The notes: generated from the sequence alone by a model not told the origin. Numbered from the stretch's first letter, positions 53,544 to 63,065 are shown. The stretch is DNA of 64,000 bases from Proteiniborus sp. MB09-C3 (GCF_030263895.1 NZ_CP127161.1:1736001-1800000), one strand, 5' to 3'. Numbers and translations: made by a program.

Positions 53544-55889
53544 TTATTTAATTTTGCTTACCGAATGTCCTTTTTTCATATATTTACGATAATAATAGAC
53601 TATAGGATTCCTGTTTCTAAGATATTTTTCAAGATCTTTTCTGTATTCCTTTAGCTCCATTATATCTTCATCAGAAGCAGGGAAGCCTCCGTATTTACTT
53701 CTAACAAAGATATCTGTTATCTCAAATGTTCCTTTTACATTGTATGTGTACAATCTGTGTACAGTTCGTTTAGCATATTCATAGTGGGTCTCTCCAGATT
53801 TCTGAGGATAACCTAGAAATTCTATAAGCTTAACTATTTGTCCATACAAACAAATAACTCTATCATTATTTGATAATTTTTTAGTCTGAGCTTCCTGATA
53901 AACATATTTCGAAAATCCTATCAAAAACCGCATGGGAAGCATCAATAGCAAGACAATTAGGAGACTATCTGCAATCTTTTTTCGCAATTCAAATTCATTA
54001 GGTATATTTTTGGCTGGCTCGTTATAGGCTGGATTATTTTCGTCGTATAAAATATCTATGCCATTGTCTATTATTTGATTATAGAAATTAATCACAGGGC
54101 TTTTATTATTCAAGTCTATTTCATCAGTAGTTTTATCATGTAAGTCTATTCCATTGATAGTTATATCGTCAACTTTATCTTCAACAGGCTGATAATCTTC
54201 TAATCTAGGCTGTACAGGATAAGCAGGTGTAGGTTCAAAGGTCATCCAGCCAACGGGCTCTATAAATGCTTCCACCCATGCATGAGCATTTTTACTTCTC
54301 ACCTCATATATTCCAGGCTCATCTGTTTCCTGAGTCAAATATCCTTCAACATATCTGCTAGGTATTCCTTCAAGCCTAAGCATTATTGCCATAGAAGTAG
54401 CAAAATAGGTACAGTAACCCTCTTGTTCCTCAAATAAGAAATAATCAATGAACTCCTTCCCTTCCGGTACCTGGTTTACATTTAGATTATATTTATAGTT
54501 ATTTCGAAGAAAGCCTTCAATGGCTTGTGCTTTTTGAAAATCATTGTGTGAATCCTTAACTATTTCCTTAACTAGGTTTTTTGTCCTTGATGTTATTCTA
54601 TCTTTAGGTATCTGGAGGTATTCTTCTATACTGGTCATATATGTCCTTTTTTGATTTATACCAAGGGATATCAACATCCCATATGGAAGTGGCTTCAGTG
54701 CTTTGACAGTATAACTTTCCCTATCATGGACTCCCTCTGAGAAAAATAAAATATTATCACGATTTACATTCAAAATGTGGTAGTCTTCAGAGTAGACTTC
54801 TACTGCTCTATAAGGGCTAAAAATAGTTGTTGAGGCAAAGGAACGATTAGTAATAGTAATATATTTTTCATCATAGTAGGTTTCTTGTTCGTATTCCGAA
54901 AGTCCGCTAAAATCTTGTTTTAGTTTATAATTTCTTAAAGGACCTGTGATTGTCTTCCATTGATCTCCAGTATATGTATGCTTTACACTTCCTCTGAGAT
55001 ATATATTATCGTCTGAATATACTGTCATGATTTTCTTGTCGCTTAAGCTTACAGGTCCCCCTAATTTTGAGCTACTTTCGTGATAGTCAGTAAATGAAAA
55101 ATCAAATATTGAGGCTTTGCTTGACTCTCTATCAGAAATATCATTGGAACGTAAGTCTTCAATACCTGGAAAGGCATTATAAACTGCTTGATACAGCCAA
55201 GGCCATCCTATATAGCTGTTACTTTTAGGCAAAAGCAGTGCTATAGAGACAATTAATATACTATACGTAATAGCTATTTTAAGCCAGCGTACATAGGAGC
55301 CTTCGAAAGAGTAGCTTGTTGAATTTTTAACCTTCGTTCTTTCCTTGCAATATTTATTTAAACCCATAAGAACAAAAAAGAATATAAAAAATATAGAAAT
55401 CATCAAATATGCCTGATCGTAGTAATTGTACCAGTAGACAAGGAATAAGCCTATATAAACAGGGAGCAGCCAATAGATACTTTTACTTTTAAACAGTATG
55501 AAGGCAGTAAAAAATGATAGGAAAACTATTAATATTCCCCAGAGCAGAAGTAAATTATCCGAGGCAATGTTTTCTTTGCCTTGGAGATTATTGATAATAT
55601 TATTGAACAAATAAATAGCTTTATCTGCCATAAGAAAGGCTATAGGTGTGATAAAACGATGTACTAGAATAATTCCTAAAACACAAGCAGTTAAAAGAGT
55701 AAATAAAACAATTGGATTTAGTAAAAAAAACTTGACTACCATACTTCCTATAAAAACTATCAGAATTTGCATTATAATATTTAACCTTAAATCCATTCCC
55801 AAACCAAGCATGTACACGAGGCTAAACACTAGAGAAGCATAAGCAAGGTTAAATATAAGCTTTTGAATTCTATCTGATAATCTATACAT
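53544..55889 (-). CDS. Transglutaminase-like membrane protein (TgpA type)
   Basis: A 781-residue protein. Residues about 10-215 hold six or seven membrane helices, then a large extracytoplasmic region with a transglutaminase-like core: the catalytic Cys in EGYCTYFATSMAIMLRLEGI (about 480-500) and His in NAHAWVEAFIEPVGWMTFEP. One more helix (about 655) precedes a cytosolic tail. The family is usually partnered with MoxR and DUF58, and the natural substrate is unknown. It overlaps the DUF58 gene by 8 bp. GGAGGTATA precedes the ATG. Confidence 0.9.
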   Translation of the reverse strand: MYRLSDRIQKLIFNLAYASLVFSLVYMLGLGMDLRLNIIMQILIVFIGSMVVKFFLLNPIVLFTLLTACVLGIILVHRFITPIAFLMADKAIYLFNNIINNLQGKENIASDNLLLLWGILIVFLSFFTAFILFKSKSIYWLLPVYIGLFLVYWYNYYDQAYLMISIFFIFFFVLMGLNKYCKERTKVKNSTSYSFEGSYVRWLKIAITYSILIVSIALLLPKSNSYIGWPWLYQAVYNAFPGIEDLRSNDISDRESSKASIFDFSFTDYHESSSKLGGPVSLSDKKIMTVYSDDNIYLRGSVKHTYTGDQWKTITGPLRNYKLKQDFSGLSEYEQETYYDEKYITITNRSFASTTIFSPYRAVEVYSEDYHILNVNRDNILFFSEGVHDRESYTVKALKPLPYGMLISLGINQKRTYMTSIEEYLQIPKDRITSRTKNLVKEIVKDSHNDFQKAQAIEGFLRNNYKYNLNVNQVPEGKEFIDYFLFEEQEGYCTYFATSMAIMLRLEGIPSRYVEGYLTQETDEPGIYEVRSKNAHAWVEAFIEPVGWMTFEPTPAYPVQPRLEDYQPVEDKVDDITINGIDLHDKTTDEIDLNNKSPVINFYNQIIDNGIDILYDENNPAYNEPAKNIPNEFELRKKIADSLLIVLLLMLPMRFLIGFSKYVYQEAQTKKLSNNDRVICLYGQIVKLIEFLGYPQKSGETHYEYAKRTVHRLYTYNVKGTFEITDIFVRSKYGGFPASDEDIMELKEYRKDLEKYLRNRNPIVYYYRKYMKKGHSVSKIK

Positions 55890-57225
55890 TATATACCTCC
55901 AATGCCTCTCTAATATTAGTATTGTGATCTAAGATATATATAGGTATATTTTCTCGCCTGAGCATTATCTCAATTTCTCGATCAATATATCCCATGCTAT
56001 TTTCCATATCAGTTATAAGGATGAAAAGAGGGTTGAAATTTCTCATTTTAAGTTGAATCCCTAGTGTACCCATCTCTTTATCAAAATTTGGAGTTATAAT
56101 AATCACTGTTGAATTTTTTTTTAGAGTCTCAATTCTAGTTATGAGTAGAGACTTGAAGTCAATAGCACCATTACCCTTAAATCTTGCTAAAGCTTCAAGA
56201 AAAGGCTTATAGTCAGATTTTTGTTGACCTTGTATTTGTATATATTTCTGAGCATCCTGAGTTTCTAGACTTACGTCTATGCCTTGATCTAAACAGTAAT
56301 TAATTATGCTGAGAGCAGCACTTGCAGCTTTATCCTCAATATGGCGATTTACATCGCGTTTGTAGTGCTTTGATTCATTGTCAATGAATATTGTAGCGTA
56401 GGTATCACCGTAGTTTTCATATTCTCTAATAATAGGGATATCTTTTTTTGCTGTAAGCTTCCAATGGATAGCCTTGACAGAGTCACCTTCTTTGTATTCC
56501 CTTAAGGATGCAATCCTGCTTTTATCCTGAAATACTGTGTTTTGTATCAGAGCCTCTCCAGATTGATGGCTAGAGGTTATTTTAAATGTGGATAGTTTAG
56601 TTGCTTTTGGATAGACCAAAATAGAAGTGGTACTACTAATCTTTTTCTTGAAAGAGTAAAATCCTAATACGTCATGTACTGTTACAATCATCTCTTCAAG
56701 TTCATAATAACCTCTTCTTTTTAAAGTTATAGTTTCACTATGGGCAAAGGTTCCTTTTTTTTCTAATGATAGAGCTACAATAGGAGAATTATTTCCTATG
56801 AGCTGTTTTGAGATATTACTATGAATTTCTAAATAGGGAATATGAAAAATACTATCGTTTTTCACCTCATATTCTAAGATAATGCTTCCACCAGCGAATA
56901 AGGATTCACTTGGAACCCTAATATAGCCTTTTAAATTCATGAGAATAACTAGATTATAAATTAGTGGGATAAGGAATGTGAGCAAAAATATATAGAATAA
57001 AAAATAGGGAATAGTTCCGCCGACGAGAAGTACAAAGATAAAAATAGTTAGAAATATTAATAAGAAACCGATTTTAAATTTGCTCATTTTGTTGCTACTA
57101 ATCAAGATTCCCTTTAGAACATCTTTGGCATTTCGTTTTTTGATTTTAGCTTCTGGAGAAAAAATAAGTCTATTTATGATTTTCTTTAGATTTTTTAAAA
57201 TATCTAATGCTTTTCTGATGTACAT
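55882..57225 (-). CDS. DUF58 family protein fused to a collapsed moxR remnant
   Basis: A 447-residue protein translated from ATG 57225 with TAGGAGGACGAT upstream. Residues 1-16 (MYIRKALDILKNLKKI) copy the start of the nearby MoxR (RKALDILENLKKV). Residues 17-45 (NRLIFSPEAKIKKRNAKDV onward) copy its last 30 residues. The DUF58 part proper begins at MSKFKIGF (residue 47, position 57087) with two membrane helices (about 50-90) and the DUF58 signature ASLREYKEGDSVKAIHWKLT near 250-270. The ATG at 57087 has no ribosome site. The enzyme therefore seems to be made with a 46-residue moxR-derived tag. DUF58 proteins are usually the vWA-like partners of MoxR. Confidence 0.88.
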   Translation of the reverse strand: MYIRKALDILKNLKKIINRLIFSPEAKIKKRNAKDVLKGILISSNKMSKFKIGFLLIFLTIFIFVLLVGGTIPYFLFYIFLLTFLIPLIYNLVILMNLKGYIRVPSESLFAGGSIILEYEVKNDSIFHIPYLEIHSNISKQLIGNNSPIVALSLEKKGTFAHSETITLKRRGYYELEEMIVTVHDVLGFYSFKKKISSTTSILVYPKATKLSTFKITSSHQSGEALIQNTVFQDKSRIASLREYKEGDSVKAIHWKLTAKKDIPIIREYENYGDTYATIFIDNESKHYKRDVNRHIEDKAASAALSIINYCLDQGIDVSLETQDAQKYIQIQGQQKSDYKPFLEALARFKGNGAIDFKSLLITRIETLKKNSTVIIITPNFDKEMGTLGIQLKMRNFNPLFILITDMENSMGYIDREIEIMLRRENIPIYILDHNTNIREALEVYNV

Positions 57226-57245
57226 ATCGTCCTCCTATTTTGAAA

Positions 57246-57341
57246 TTGACGAAAAATTAGAAATAATCTTGATATTATAACTATACCATTTTCTGATTAT
57301 ATTGAAAATGATAAGTAAATTTGTTTCAAAAAATTAAATTA
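57246..57341 (-). repeat. Duplicated upstream region, copy 2 (before DUF58/moxR remnant)
   Basis: Counterpart of 53401-53497; see that entry. Here it drives the DUF58-transglutaminase operon. It adjoins the collapsed moxR codons, which proves the duplication covered promoter and gene start together. Confidence 0.72.
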
Positions 57342-57378
57342 TATGGAAGAATACCTACCTTTAACTACATAGAAAATT

Positions 57379-57413
57379 ATATTTGACATACATAAAACAT
57401 ATTTGACGTTCAT
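57379..57413 (+). promoter_or_regulatory. Direct repeat and candidate promoter of the ArsR-type gene
   Basis: ATATTTGACATACAT (57379-57393) is repeated as ATATTTGACGTTCAT (57399-57413), offset 20 bp. The second copy contains TTGACG; 17 bases later TATATA (57426-57431) could be its -10 box. The repeat is a plausible operator for the autoregulator downstream. Confidence 0.4.
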
Positions 57414-57463
57414 CTAATATAATGATATATATAAATTAAGACGAAGAAAGGAGAGCATTATAA

Positions 57464-58546
57464 ATGAACTATAGTATTCGCAATACACCAAATTGGCTAT
57501 TTGAAGCAGCAGCATGTATTTCAGAGCAATATTTAAATCACGAAGAAAAAGTAATAGAGAATCATAACAAGTTTGGAATGACAAAGGAAGAAATGACAGT
57601 TTTTTTTAAGAATTATAAGGCTTATAAAAAAGCTGTACTTGAAGAAATTACGCCTATTTGTAATAATTATTCCTCATTAAAATGGCTCTTTGAACCATTG
57701 AAAACTGAAACAGAAGAGAAGGACCCCATTGGACTTTCTATAGTAACCTTTTGGGAGGATAGAATATCTTCAGATATAAATGAAGAGGAGATTGATGAAT
57801 TTTTAGATGAGCTTATATCAAGTATAATATCCGAATATACAACTGACACAGAAAAGAAAGATTTGGTTATTAAAAGTCTTTCGGATTTAGTAAATATACT
57901 TGATAATGATAATATTGACGATAGCTTTAAAATGCAGTTAATAAAGCTATATAACAATAGATATGAAGTCTTTGGGAAACTGTGGGAAATGCTCCATTTA
58001 TGTATTCCCATTTGCCAAAAGCATTTTTATATTATAAAGGAAGATTTTGAGAGAGCCTTAGAGTCATTAGAAAAAATAGACGACTTGGGAAAATTTATTG
58101 ATTCATCTGTGGCTATAAAAATAAACACAAATCTCAACTATAATATCTATCTCAGCATATTACATTTTAATGGATTTAGGATGGAGCTTCATAGTGCTAT
58201 GGATTATTGTTATATAGGTATTTACTTTTTCTCATTAGTGGATTTAAAAGAAAAAAATAGATTCAATGATAGTGATATGATTACTGACTTAAAGGCTCTT
58301 AGTGATGTTACAAGGCTTAAGATGATACATATTCTTTTAGAAAAAAATATGTATTTGCAGGAGCTAGCTGAAAACTTAGGGCTAACTCCTTCAACTGTTT
58401 CTCATCACATTAATATTTTACTAAAATCAGAATTGATTTCAATTACAATGGTTAGAGATGAGAATACAAGAAAAGTTTTTTATGAAATAAATAGAGCAAA
58501 GCTGGAGAGCATAGGAGACTCTATAAAAAAACTAGCAGCAATTTAA
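57464..58546 (+). CDS. ArsR-type winged-helix regulator with long N-terminal domain
   Basis: A 360-residue protein. Residues about 270-350 form an ArsR winged helix: DLKALSDVTRLKMIHILLEK, then LQELAENLGLTPSTVSHHIN with the recognition helix. The first 260 residues form an acidic, helical domain I do not recognise; a ligand-sensing role is plausible. ArsR members are normally about 100 residues, so this is a fusion type. GAAGAAAGGAGAG precedes the ATG. Seventeen base pairs separate it from the following ABC transporter, which it probably controls. Confidence 0.82.
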   Translation: MNYSIRNTPNWLFEAAACISEQYLNHEEKVIENHNKFGMTKEEMTVFFKNYKAYKKAVLEEITPICNNYSSLKWLFEPLKTETEEKDPIGLSIVTFWEDRISSDINEEEIDEFLDELISSIISEYTTDTEKKDLVIKSLSDLVNILDNDNIDDSFKMQLIKLYNNRYEVFGKLWEMLHLCIPICQKHFYIIKEDFERALESLEKIDDLGKFIDSSVAIKINTNLNYNIYLSILHFNGFRMELHSAMDYCYIGIYFFSLVDLKEKNRFNDSDMITDLKALSDVTRLKMIHILLEKNMYLQELAENLGLTPSTVSHHINILLKSELISITMVRDENTRKVFYEINRAKLESIGDSIKKLAAI

Positions 58547-58568
58547 GATTAAGAGGAGGAATTTGAAT

Positions 58569-60365
58569 ATGAAGGGAAAAATTGATTATCCTTTTTTCAA
58601 AATGATAAAGCGCTTACTTAAAAATGTAAGAAATCAAAATAAAAAGATATATATTTGTTTTGTGATTTATACTATTGCAGCGACAATATATCCTCTTTTT
58701 TCAGTTGTACTTCCCAAGCTTTTAATTGGAGAATTATCTCTTGGCAATGCTGCAAATGTGGAAAATATACTTGCTATTATCTTAGGATATTTATTGCTAA
58801 CGTCTATTTTTGGATTTATCAGGACCTATATGAAGGATTTTGCCTATCCTCAAATTACAAGACTTAGAATAGATTATATAAGAGATACCTTTGATAAAAT
58901 TGTAAGCATTGATTATAAGTATATGGAGGATGCAACCTTTTTTGAGAAAAATGGCAAGGCTATGGAGGCTACAAGCAGCAATAATAACGGAGTAGAGGGA
59001 GTATATCATAAGCTCTTTGAGACTCCATCTATGCTTATAACCACAGTGATTTTTGTAGTATTCATAGGCATGTTAAATATCTTCATATTATTTGGATTAA
59101 TATTGAATATTATTGTGTCCATGTGGATAAGCAGACGAGTTCATCACTATAGATATGGTAAGCAAGAAGAACTTACCCATGCAGAAAGAAGAAAACGCTA
59201 TTATTATACAACAACTCATGACTTTGCCTATGGTAAGGACATTAGAATTTATAACTTCAAAGATAGAATTTTAAACAATTACTCAAAAGAAATATTGGGC
59301 TATATAAATATACATAAGATGATAGCGAATAAAGAATATGCATTGGGTTTTTTAGGGCTAATTACACTTTTATTAAGTGATTTAGCTACTTATGGCATAC
59401 TTATCTATAAAACAATAAATGGCATGTCCATAGCAGATTTTTCTATGTATCTGGCGGCAATAGTTAGCTTATCGCTTCTTTTGAAGACACTAATAGAAAA
59501 CATTTCTTTTACCATAAATGAAGGTCAGTATGTCCATGACTTCTACGAATTCATGGATAAGGACTTAGGTGAAGAGGGAGGAGCAAGAGGGGCAATAAAA
59601 GATGATACCCTTGAAATTGAGTTTAAGAATGTAAGCTTTAAATATCCTAACACAGATAGATACATATTTAAAAATTTAGACTTTAAAATCAATAAAGGTG
59701 AAAAATTAGCTATTGTAGGTATTAACGGAGCAGGCAAAAGCACATTGATTAAGCTGATGACAGGACTTTTTGATGTTACAGAAGGAGAAATCCTAATAAA
59801 CGACATACCTATAAAGGAATTCAATAAAAAAGAATTGTTCTCCATGTTTTCAGTAGTTTTTCAGGATGTCAATATTCTTGCATATACAATAGGAGAAAAT
59901 GTTGCATGCACCTCTAATGAAATAGATAAAAATCGGGTTATGACTGCACTTGATAAGGTTGGATTAGGAAGCAAAGTAAAAGACTTTTCAAAAGGACTTA
60001 ATCAAATGATGCTTAAGATAATCGAAGAGGATGGTACTGAGTTCTCAGGCGGTGAAAGTCAAAAGCTTGCCATAGCAAGAGCCCTTTATAAAGATGCTAA
60101 TATGGTAATAATGGATGAACCAACTGCTACATTAGATGCACTAGCAGAAGCAGAAATCTATGAAAGCTTTAGCGAACTTGTTAAGGGGAAAACAGCTATT
60201 TATGTTTCTCATAGAATGTCTAGCAGTGTTTTCTGCGATAAAATACTTATAATTGATGAAGGAAAAATATCTGACTTTGACAGCCACGAAAATCTTATGG
60301 AGAAAAAGGATAGCTTGTACTATAAATTATTCCAATCTCAGGCTGTTAATTATCAATTTAACTGA
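58569..60365 (+). CDS. ABC transporter with fused permease and ATPase (type IV exporter half)
   Basis: A 598-residue half-transporter. Six membrane helices (about 25-320) precede a nucleotide-binding domain: Walker A GINGAGKS, Q-loop VVFQDVNIL, signature FSGGESQKLAIARALYKD, Walker B MVIMDEPTATLDA and switch YVSHRMSS. The ATG at 58569 is nine bases after GAGGAGGA; a TTG at 58563 is too close. Normally such proteins dimerise and export lipids, peptides or drugs. No second half-transporter is adjacent, so it is likely a homodimer. Co-transcribed with the ArsR-type regulator. Confidence 0.92.
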   Translation: MKGKIDYPFFKMIKRLLKNVRNQNKKIYICFVIYTIAATIYPLFSVVLPKLLIGELSLGNAANVENILAIILGYLLLTSIFGFIRTYMKDFAYPQITRLRIDYIRDTFDKIVSIDYKYMEDATFFEKNGKAMEATSSNNNGVEGVYHKLFETPSMLITTVIFVVFIGMLNIFILFGLILNIIVSMWISRRVHHYRYGKQEELTHAERRKRYYYTTTHDFAYGKDIRIYNFKDRILNNYSKEILGYINIHKMIANKEYALGFLGLITLLLSDLATYGILIYKTINGMSIADFSMYLAAIVSLSLLLKTLIENISFTINEGQYVHDFYEFMDKDLGEEGGARGAIKDDTLEIEFKNVSFKYPNTDRYIFKNLDFKINKGEKLAIVGINGAGKSTLIKLMTGLFDVTEGEILINDIPIKEFNKKELFSMFSVVFQDVNILAYTIGENVACTSNEIDKNRVMTALDKVGLGSKVKDFSKGLNQMMLKIIEEDGTEFSGGESQKLAIARALYKDANMVIMDEPTATLDALAEAEIYESFSELVKGKTAIYVSHRMSSSVFCDKILIIDEGKISDFDSHENLMEKKDSLYYKLFQSQAVNYQFN

Positions 60366-60700
60366 TAAAGAGTGAAACTTGATTTGAAGAAAATATGATA
60401 TTAGATATTTTTGATTTAAAAATTCTGTTCGCAACTAATCAAGTAAAAATCAGGCTCTATTAAATTTTATAGAATAAAGGGAATTCTCGACAAGTATAGA
60501 ATTATTATTGTAGCTATAATTGCATACAATACAATTAGGGCGAATAATGAAAGGAAAAAAGCTATTTATCTTTGCCTTACTGAAAATGACTATTTTAGGT
60601 CGTATGACCAACAAATCAGTTTTTAATTCGTACAATTGAGTGCTTCAAGGTACAAGATTAATAGAATTGTGAATGAGAATATTATAAAGGGGGACTTCAA
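60366..60700. other. Intergenic region
   Basis: Contains no intact gene that I can support. An AAGGGGGACTTCA ribosome site at its right end serves the small membrane protein. Confidence 0.4.
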
Positions 60701-60994
60701 ATGACATTTCATAACCTGAACGACCCAGTAGGATTCCCAAGTAACAACCATAATCGAAATTATTATAATAATAGTGGTAGAGGCGGTGGGGGCACTGATG
60801 ATGTTGTTTCTATTGGTACATGGGTTTTAATACTAATACTGACAGCTATTCCAGTTGTAAATATTATCTCTTTATTTGTTATGGCTTTTGGAATAGGCAA
60901 TCAAAATATTAAGAACTATGGTAAAGCAGCATTGATAATTATGGGAATTGGAATAGTTTTAGCCATGCTTTTAGGTGCTTGCTCTGATTTTTAG
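60701..60994 (+). CDS. Small Gly/Asn-rich two-helix membrane protein
   Basis: A 97-residue protein with AAGGGGGACTTCAA before the ATG. The N-terminus is polar and low-complexity (FPSNNHNRNYYNNSGRGGGG). Two helices follow: WVLILILTAIPVVNIISLFV (about 42-65) and AALIIMGIGIVLAMLLGACS (about 75-95). I do not recognise a family. Such small proteins are common in clostridia and are sometimes stress-induced. Monocistronic. Confidence 0.7.
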   Translation: MTFHNLNDPVGFPSNNHNRNYYNNSGRGGGGTDDVVSIGTWVLILILTAIPVVNIISLFVMAFGIGNQNIKNYGKAALIIMGIGIVLAMLLGACSDF

Positions 60995-61006
60995 ATAACA
61001 AATAAT

Positions 61007-61046
61007 CGAGTAGGAGGAAAATAATTATTTATTTTCCATCCTCTCG
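61007..61046. terminator. Hairpin after the small membrane protein
   Basis: CGAG-TA-GGAGGAAAATA (61007-61023) pairs with TATTTTCC-A-TCCTCTCG (61030-61046) with two small bulges. There is no T-run, so it may be a terminator or another RNA structure. Confidence 0.45.
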
Positions 61047-61183
61047 TACAAACAAGAAAACTATTAGATACTTGGCAGTTTGTTAAGACAGTTTAAAAAT
61101 TGATCTGACTTAGCAAATTGGATAATTAAACTAAGCTCTATTTACTTATGGCTATCATAAACATTTAAACAGTATAATATGCA

Positions 61184-61627
61184 TTAATGAGGATAATCTT
61201 CACCATTTTTTACGGTTATTTCCCTTTTATCAATAGCTTCATTACAATGAGGACAATAATATTGTATATTGATTTTATGGTTACATGAACTGTGAACAAG
61301 CTCTTTATAGCATTTATTTAAATGCCTTTCACCCCATAGGATTATACTATAAAAAACATTATCTAAATCCTTGCCGCTCTCAGTAAGTACATATCTATAG
61401 CGAGGAGGATGAGATTGGTATAGAACTGGTATAATTAAACCGTCTTCCTCTAAGCTTTTTAATCGATTGGAGAGTAGGTTGCTGGGAATACCCTCTAGAT
61501 TCTCCAGTATAGAATTATAAGTGTCATATCCATTAGACAATTGGCGTAAAATAAGTAATGTCCACTTATCTCCTATAATGTTTAAAGTTTGTGCAATGTT
61601 ACAGGGTAAATTATATTGATTTTTCAT
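61184..61627 (-). CDS. HxlR family transcriptional regulator
   Basis: A 147-residue winged-helix protein of the HxlR type: CNIAQTLNIIGDKWTLLILR, then SNRLKSLEEDGLIIPVLYQ and PPRYRYVLTESGKDLDNVF. A Cys-rich C-terminal extension has CNHKINIQYYCPHCNEAIDK, longer than the family norm, and may bind metal. The N-terminal Cys resembles the redox-sensing Cys of YodB/HypR members. It lies downstream of and on the same strand as the CcdA-TlpA gene, with 113 bp between. A redox-regulatory link is inferred. Confidence 0.9.
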   Translation of the reverse strand: MKNQYNLPCNIAQTLNIIGDKWTLLILRQLSNGYDTYNSILENLEGIPSNLLSNRLKSLEEDGLIIPVLYQSHPPRYRYVLTESGKDLDNVFYSIILWGERHLNKCYKELVHSSCNHKINIQYYCPHCNEAIDKREITVKNGEDYPH

Positions 61628-61740
61628 ATGTGAAAAACTCCTTCCTACGAATACTAATCATTCCTAATTAACTACTAGGCATTGCTTAAAGCTTGTAAGC
61701 TTTTTTAGGCTACTCAAAGCTTATTTTGCTAACAAAATCT

Positions 61741-63039
61741 TTAATCTTTGGTATCTAAGGCTTGCTCTATAACGCTTTTCATAATGTCCTTTGTAAGCAT
61801 TCCAGGAGCATAACCAATAATATTACCTTCCTTATCTATTAAGAAAGTAGTAGGCAAGGAAGAAATACCATAGATACTAAAAATTTCACCGGATTCGTCA
61901 AATACTACAGGAAAATTTAATTCGTTATCTTCTAAAAACGTGGTTATTCCTTCTTTATCAGTTTCACGGGTATTTAAGTTATATTCACTTCGTGGATTAG
62001 CAACTCCTAAAAATACTACATCATCTTGATTTTGATTATATTCATCATAAAGTGCTTGTATATCTGGCATTTCTTTTCTACAAGGAGGGCACCAAGTTGC
62101 CCAGAAATTCAAAAATATTACCTTTCCTTTATAATCGGAAAGCGTGTGATTGCTGCCATATTGATCTGTCAATGTAAAGTCAAAGGCAGGTATAATCTTT
62201 GGGTCAGAACTATTTTCATCTTCTGTCTGTTTATTATTATCGACGCTTGACGAATCTAAATCATCATTTAGGTCTTCTTGATGTGTACCGTTGCTTTCTG
62301 TTGAAACGAAAGAATTTAAGTATCCTGAGATGCCGTTCATCCATCCTGTAAAGGTCATGATTCCCATGATAATGAGGATAACCCCTCCAGCTTTTACTGT
62401 ATGCTTTAATAATTTTTGGTGTTTATCTAAAAAGTTTAGTGCTTGGGTAGTGAATAAACCTAATATCATGAAAGGTATAATAAATCCTATGGCATATAAA
62501 AACACTAGTAAATTTCCCACAAGAGAGCTGCTGGCACTTGATGCTAATATTAGTACAGAAGAAAGGGCAGGGCCAACACAAGGAGTCCAAGCGAAGCTAA
62601 ATGTAAATCCCATGATAAAAGCAACTAATGGATTAGTTTTCTTTTGACTTAAATTGTAATTAAATCTTCTGTCACGATGAAGAAAACTCAACTCAAATAC
62701 ACCAAGCTGAAATAAACCTAAAACTATAATAAGTATTCCAGCTAAACGAGTAAACAACAACTGATTATTTTGAAAAAATGAGCCTACAGCAGTAAAAGAC
62801 ATTCCTAAAATAAAGAATGCGAAGGATATTCCCAATACAAAGAATATAGTATGAAAAAGTACTTTTCTTCTATTATAGCTAATGCTCCCATCCTCTCCTA
62901 TATCATCTGTATTTCCAGCTAAATATCCCATATAGATAGGAATTAACGGAATGATACAAGGTGAAAAGAAGGATAAAAAGCCTTCAAGAAATACGAGAAT
63001 AAAGCTGATACTATTTGTGGATATCAATGAATTAAACAT
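61741..63039 (-). CDS. CcdA-TlpA fusion (thiol-redox membrane protein with thioredoxin domain)
   Basis: A 432-residue protein starting at ATG 63039, behind GGGGAGTGATTCT; the GTG 15 bases earlier precedes the ribosome site. Residues about 1-240 form a CcdA/DsbD-like six-helix domain with its two key Cys in FFSPCIIPLIPIYMG and FAWTPCVGPALSSV. Past a short linker (about 250-280, Asn/Asp/Ser-rich) comes a TlpA/ResA-type thioredoxin with active site WCPPC (FWATWCPPCRKEMP, about 325). It moves reducing equivalents from the cytosol to the cell surface, to reduce oxidised proteins or peroxides. In most genomes the two are separate genes. Confidence 0.93.
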   Translation of the reverse strand: MFNSLISTNSISFILVFLEGFLSFFSPCIIPLIPIYMGYLAGNTDDIGEDGSISYNRRKVLFHTIFFVLGISFAFFILGMSFTAVGSFFQNNQLLFTRLAGILIIVLGLFQLGVFELSFLHRDRRFNYNLSQKKTNPLVAFIMGFTFSFAWTPCVGPALSSVLILASSASSSLVGNLLVFLYAIGFIIPFMILGLFTTQALNFLDKHQKLLKHTVKAGGVILIIMGIMTFTGWMNGISGYLNSFVSTESNGTHQEDLNDDLDSSSVDNNKQTEDENSSDPKIIPAFDFTLTDQYGSNHTLSDYKGKVIFLNFWATWCPPCRKEMPDIQALYDEYNQNQDDVVFLGVANPRSEYNLNTRETDKEGITTFLEDNELNFPVVFDESGEIFSIYGISSLPTTFLIDKEGNIIGYAPGMLTKDIMKSVIEQALDTKD

Positions 63040-63065
63040 AGAATCACTCCCCAACTATTTGCTTT

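Noticed and set aside
60450-60635. Minus-strand frame of 61 codons
   Set aside because: No ribosome site and no protein-like pattern; lies in an intergenic region.
61685-61727. AAAGCTTGTAAGCTTTTTT hairpin as terminator of CcdA-TlpA
   Set aside because: The T-run is on the plus strand, opposite to the direction of the genes on both sides, so a terminator role is not supported.
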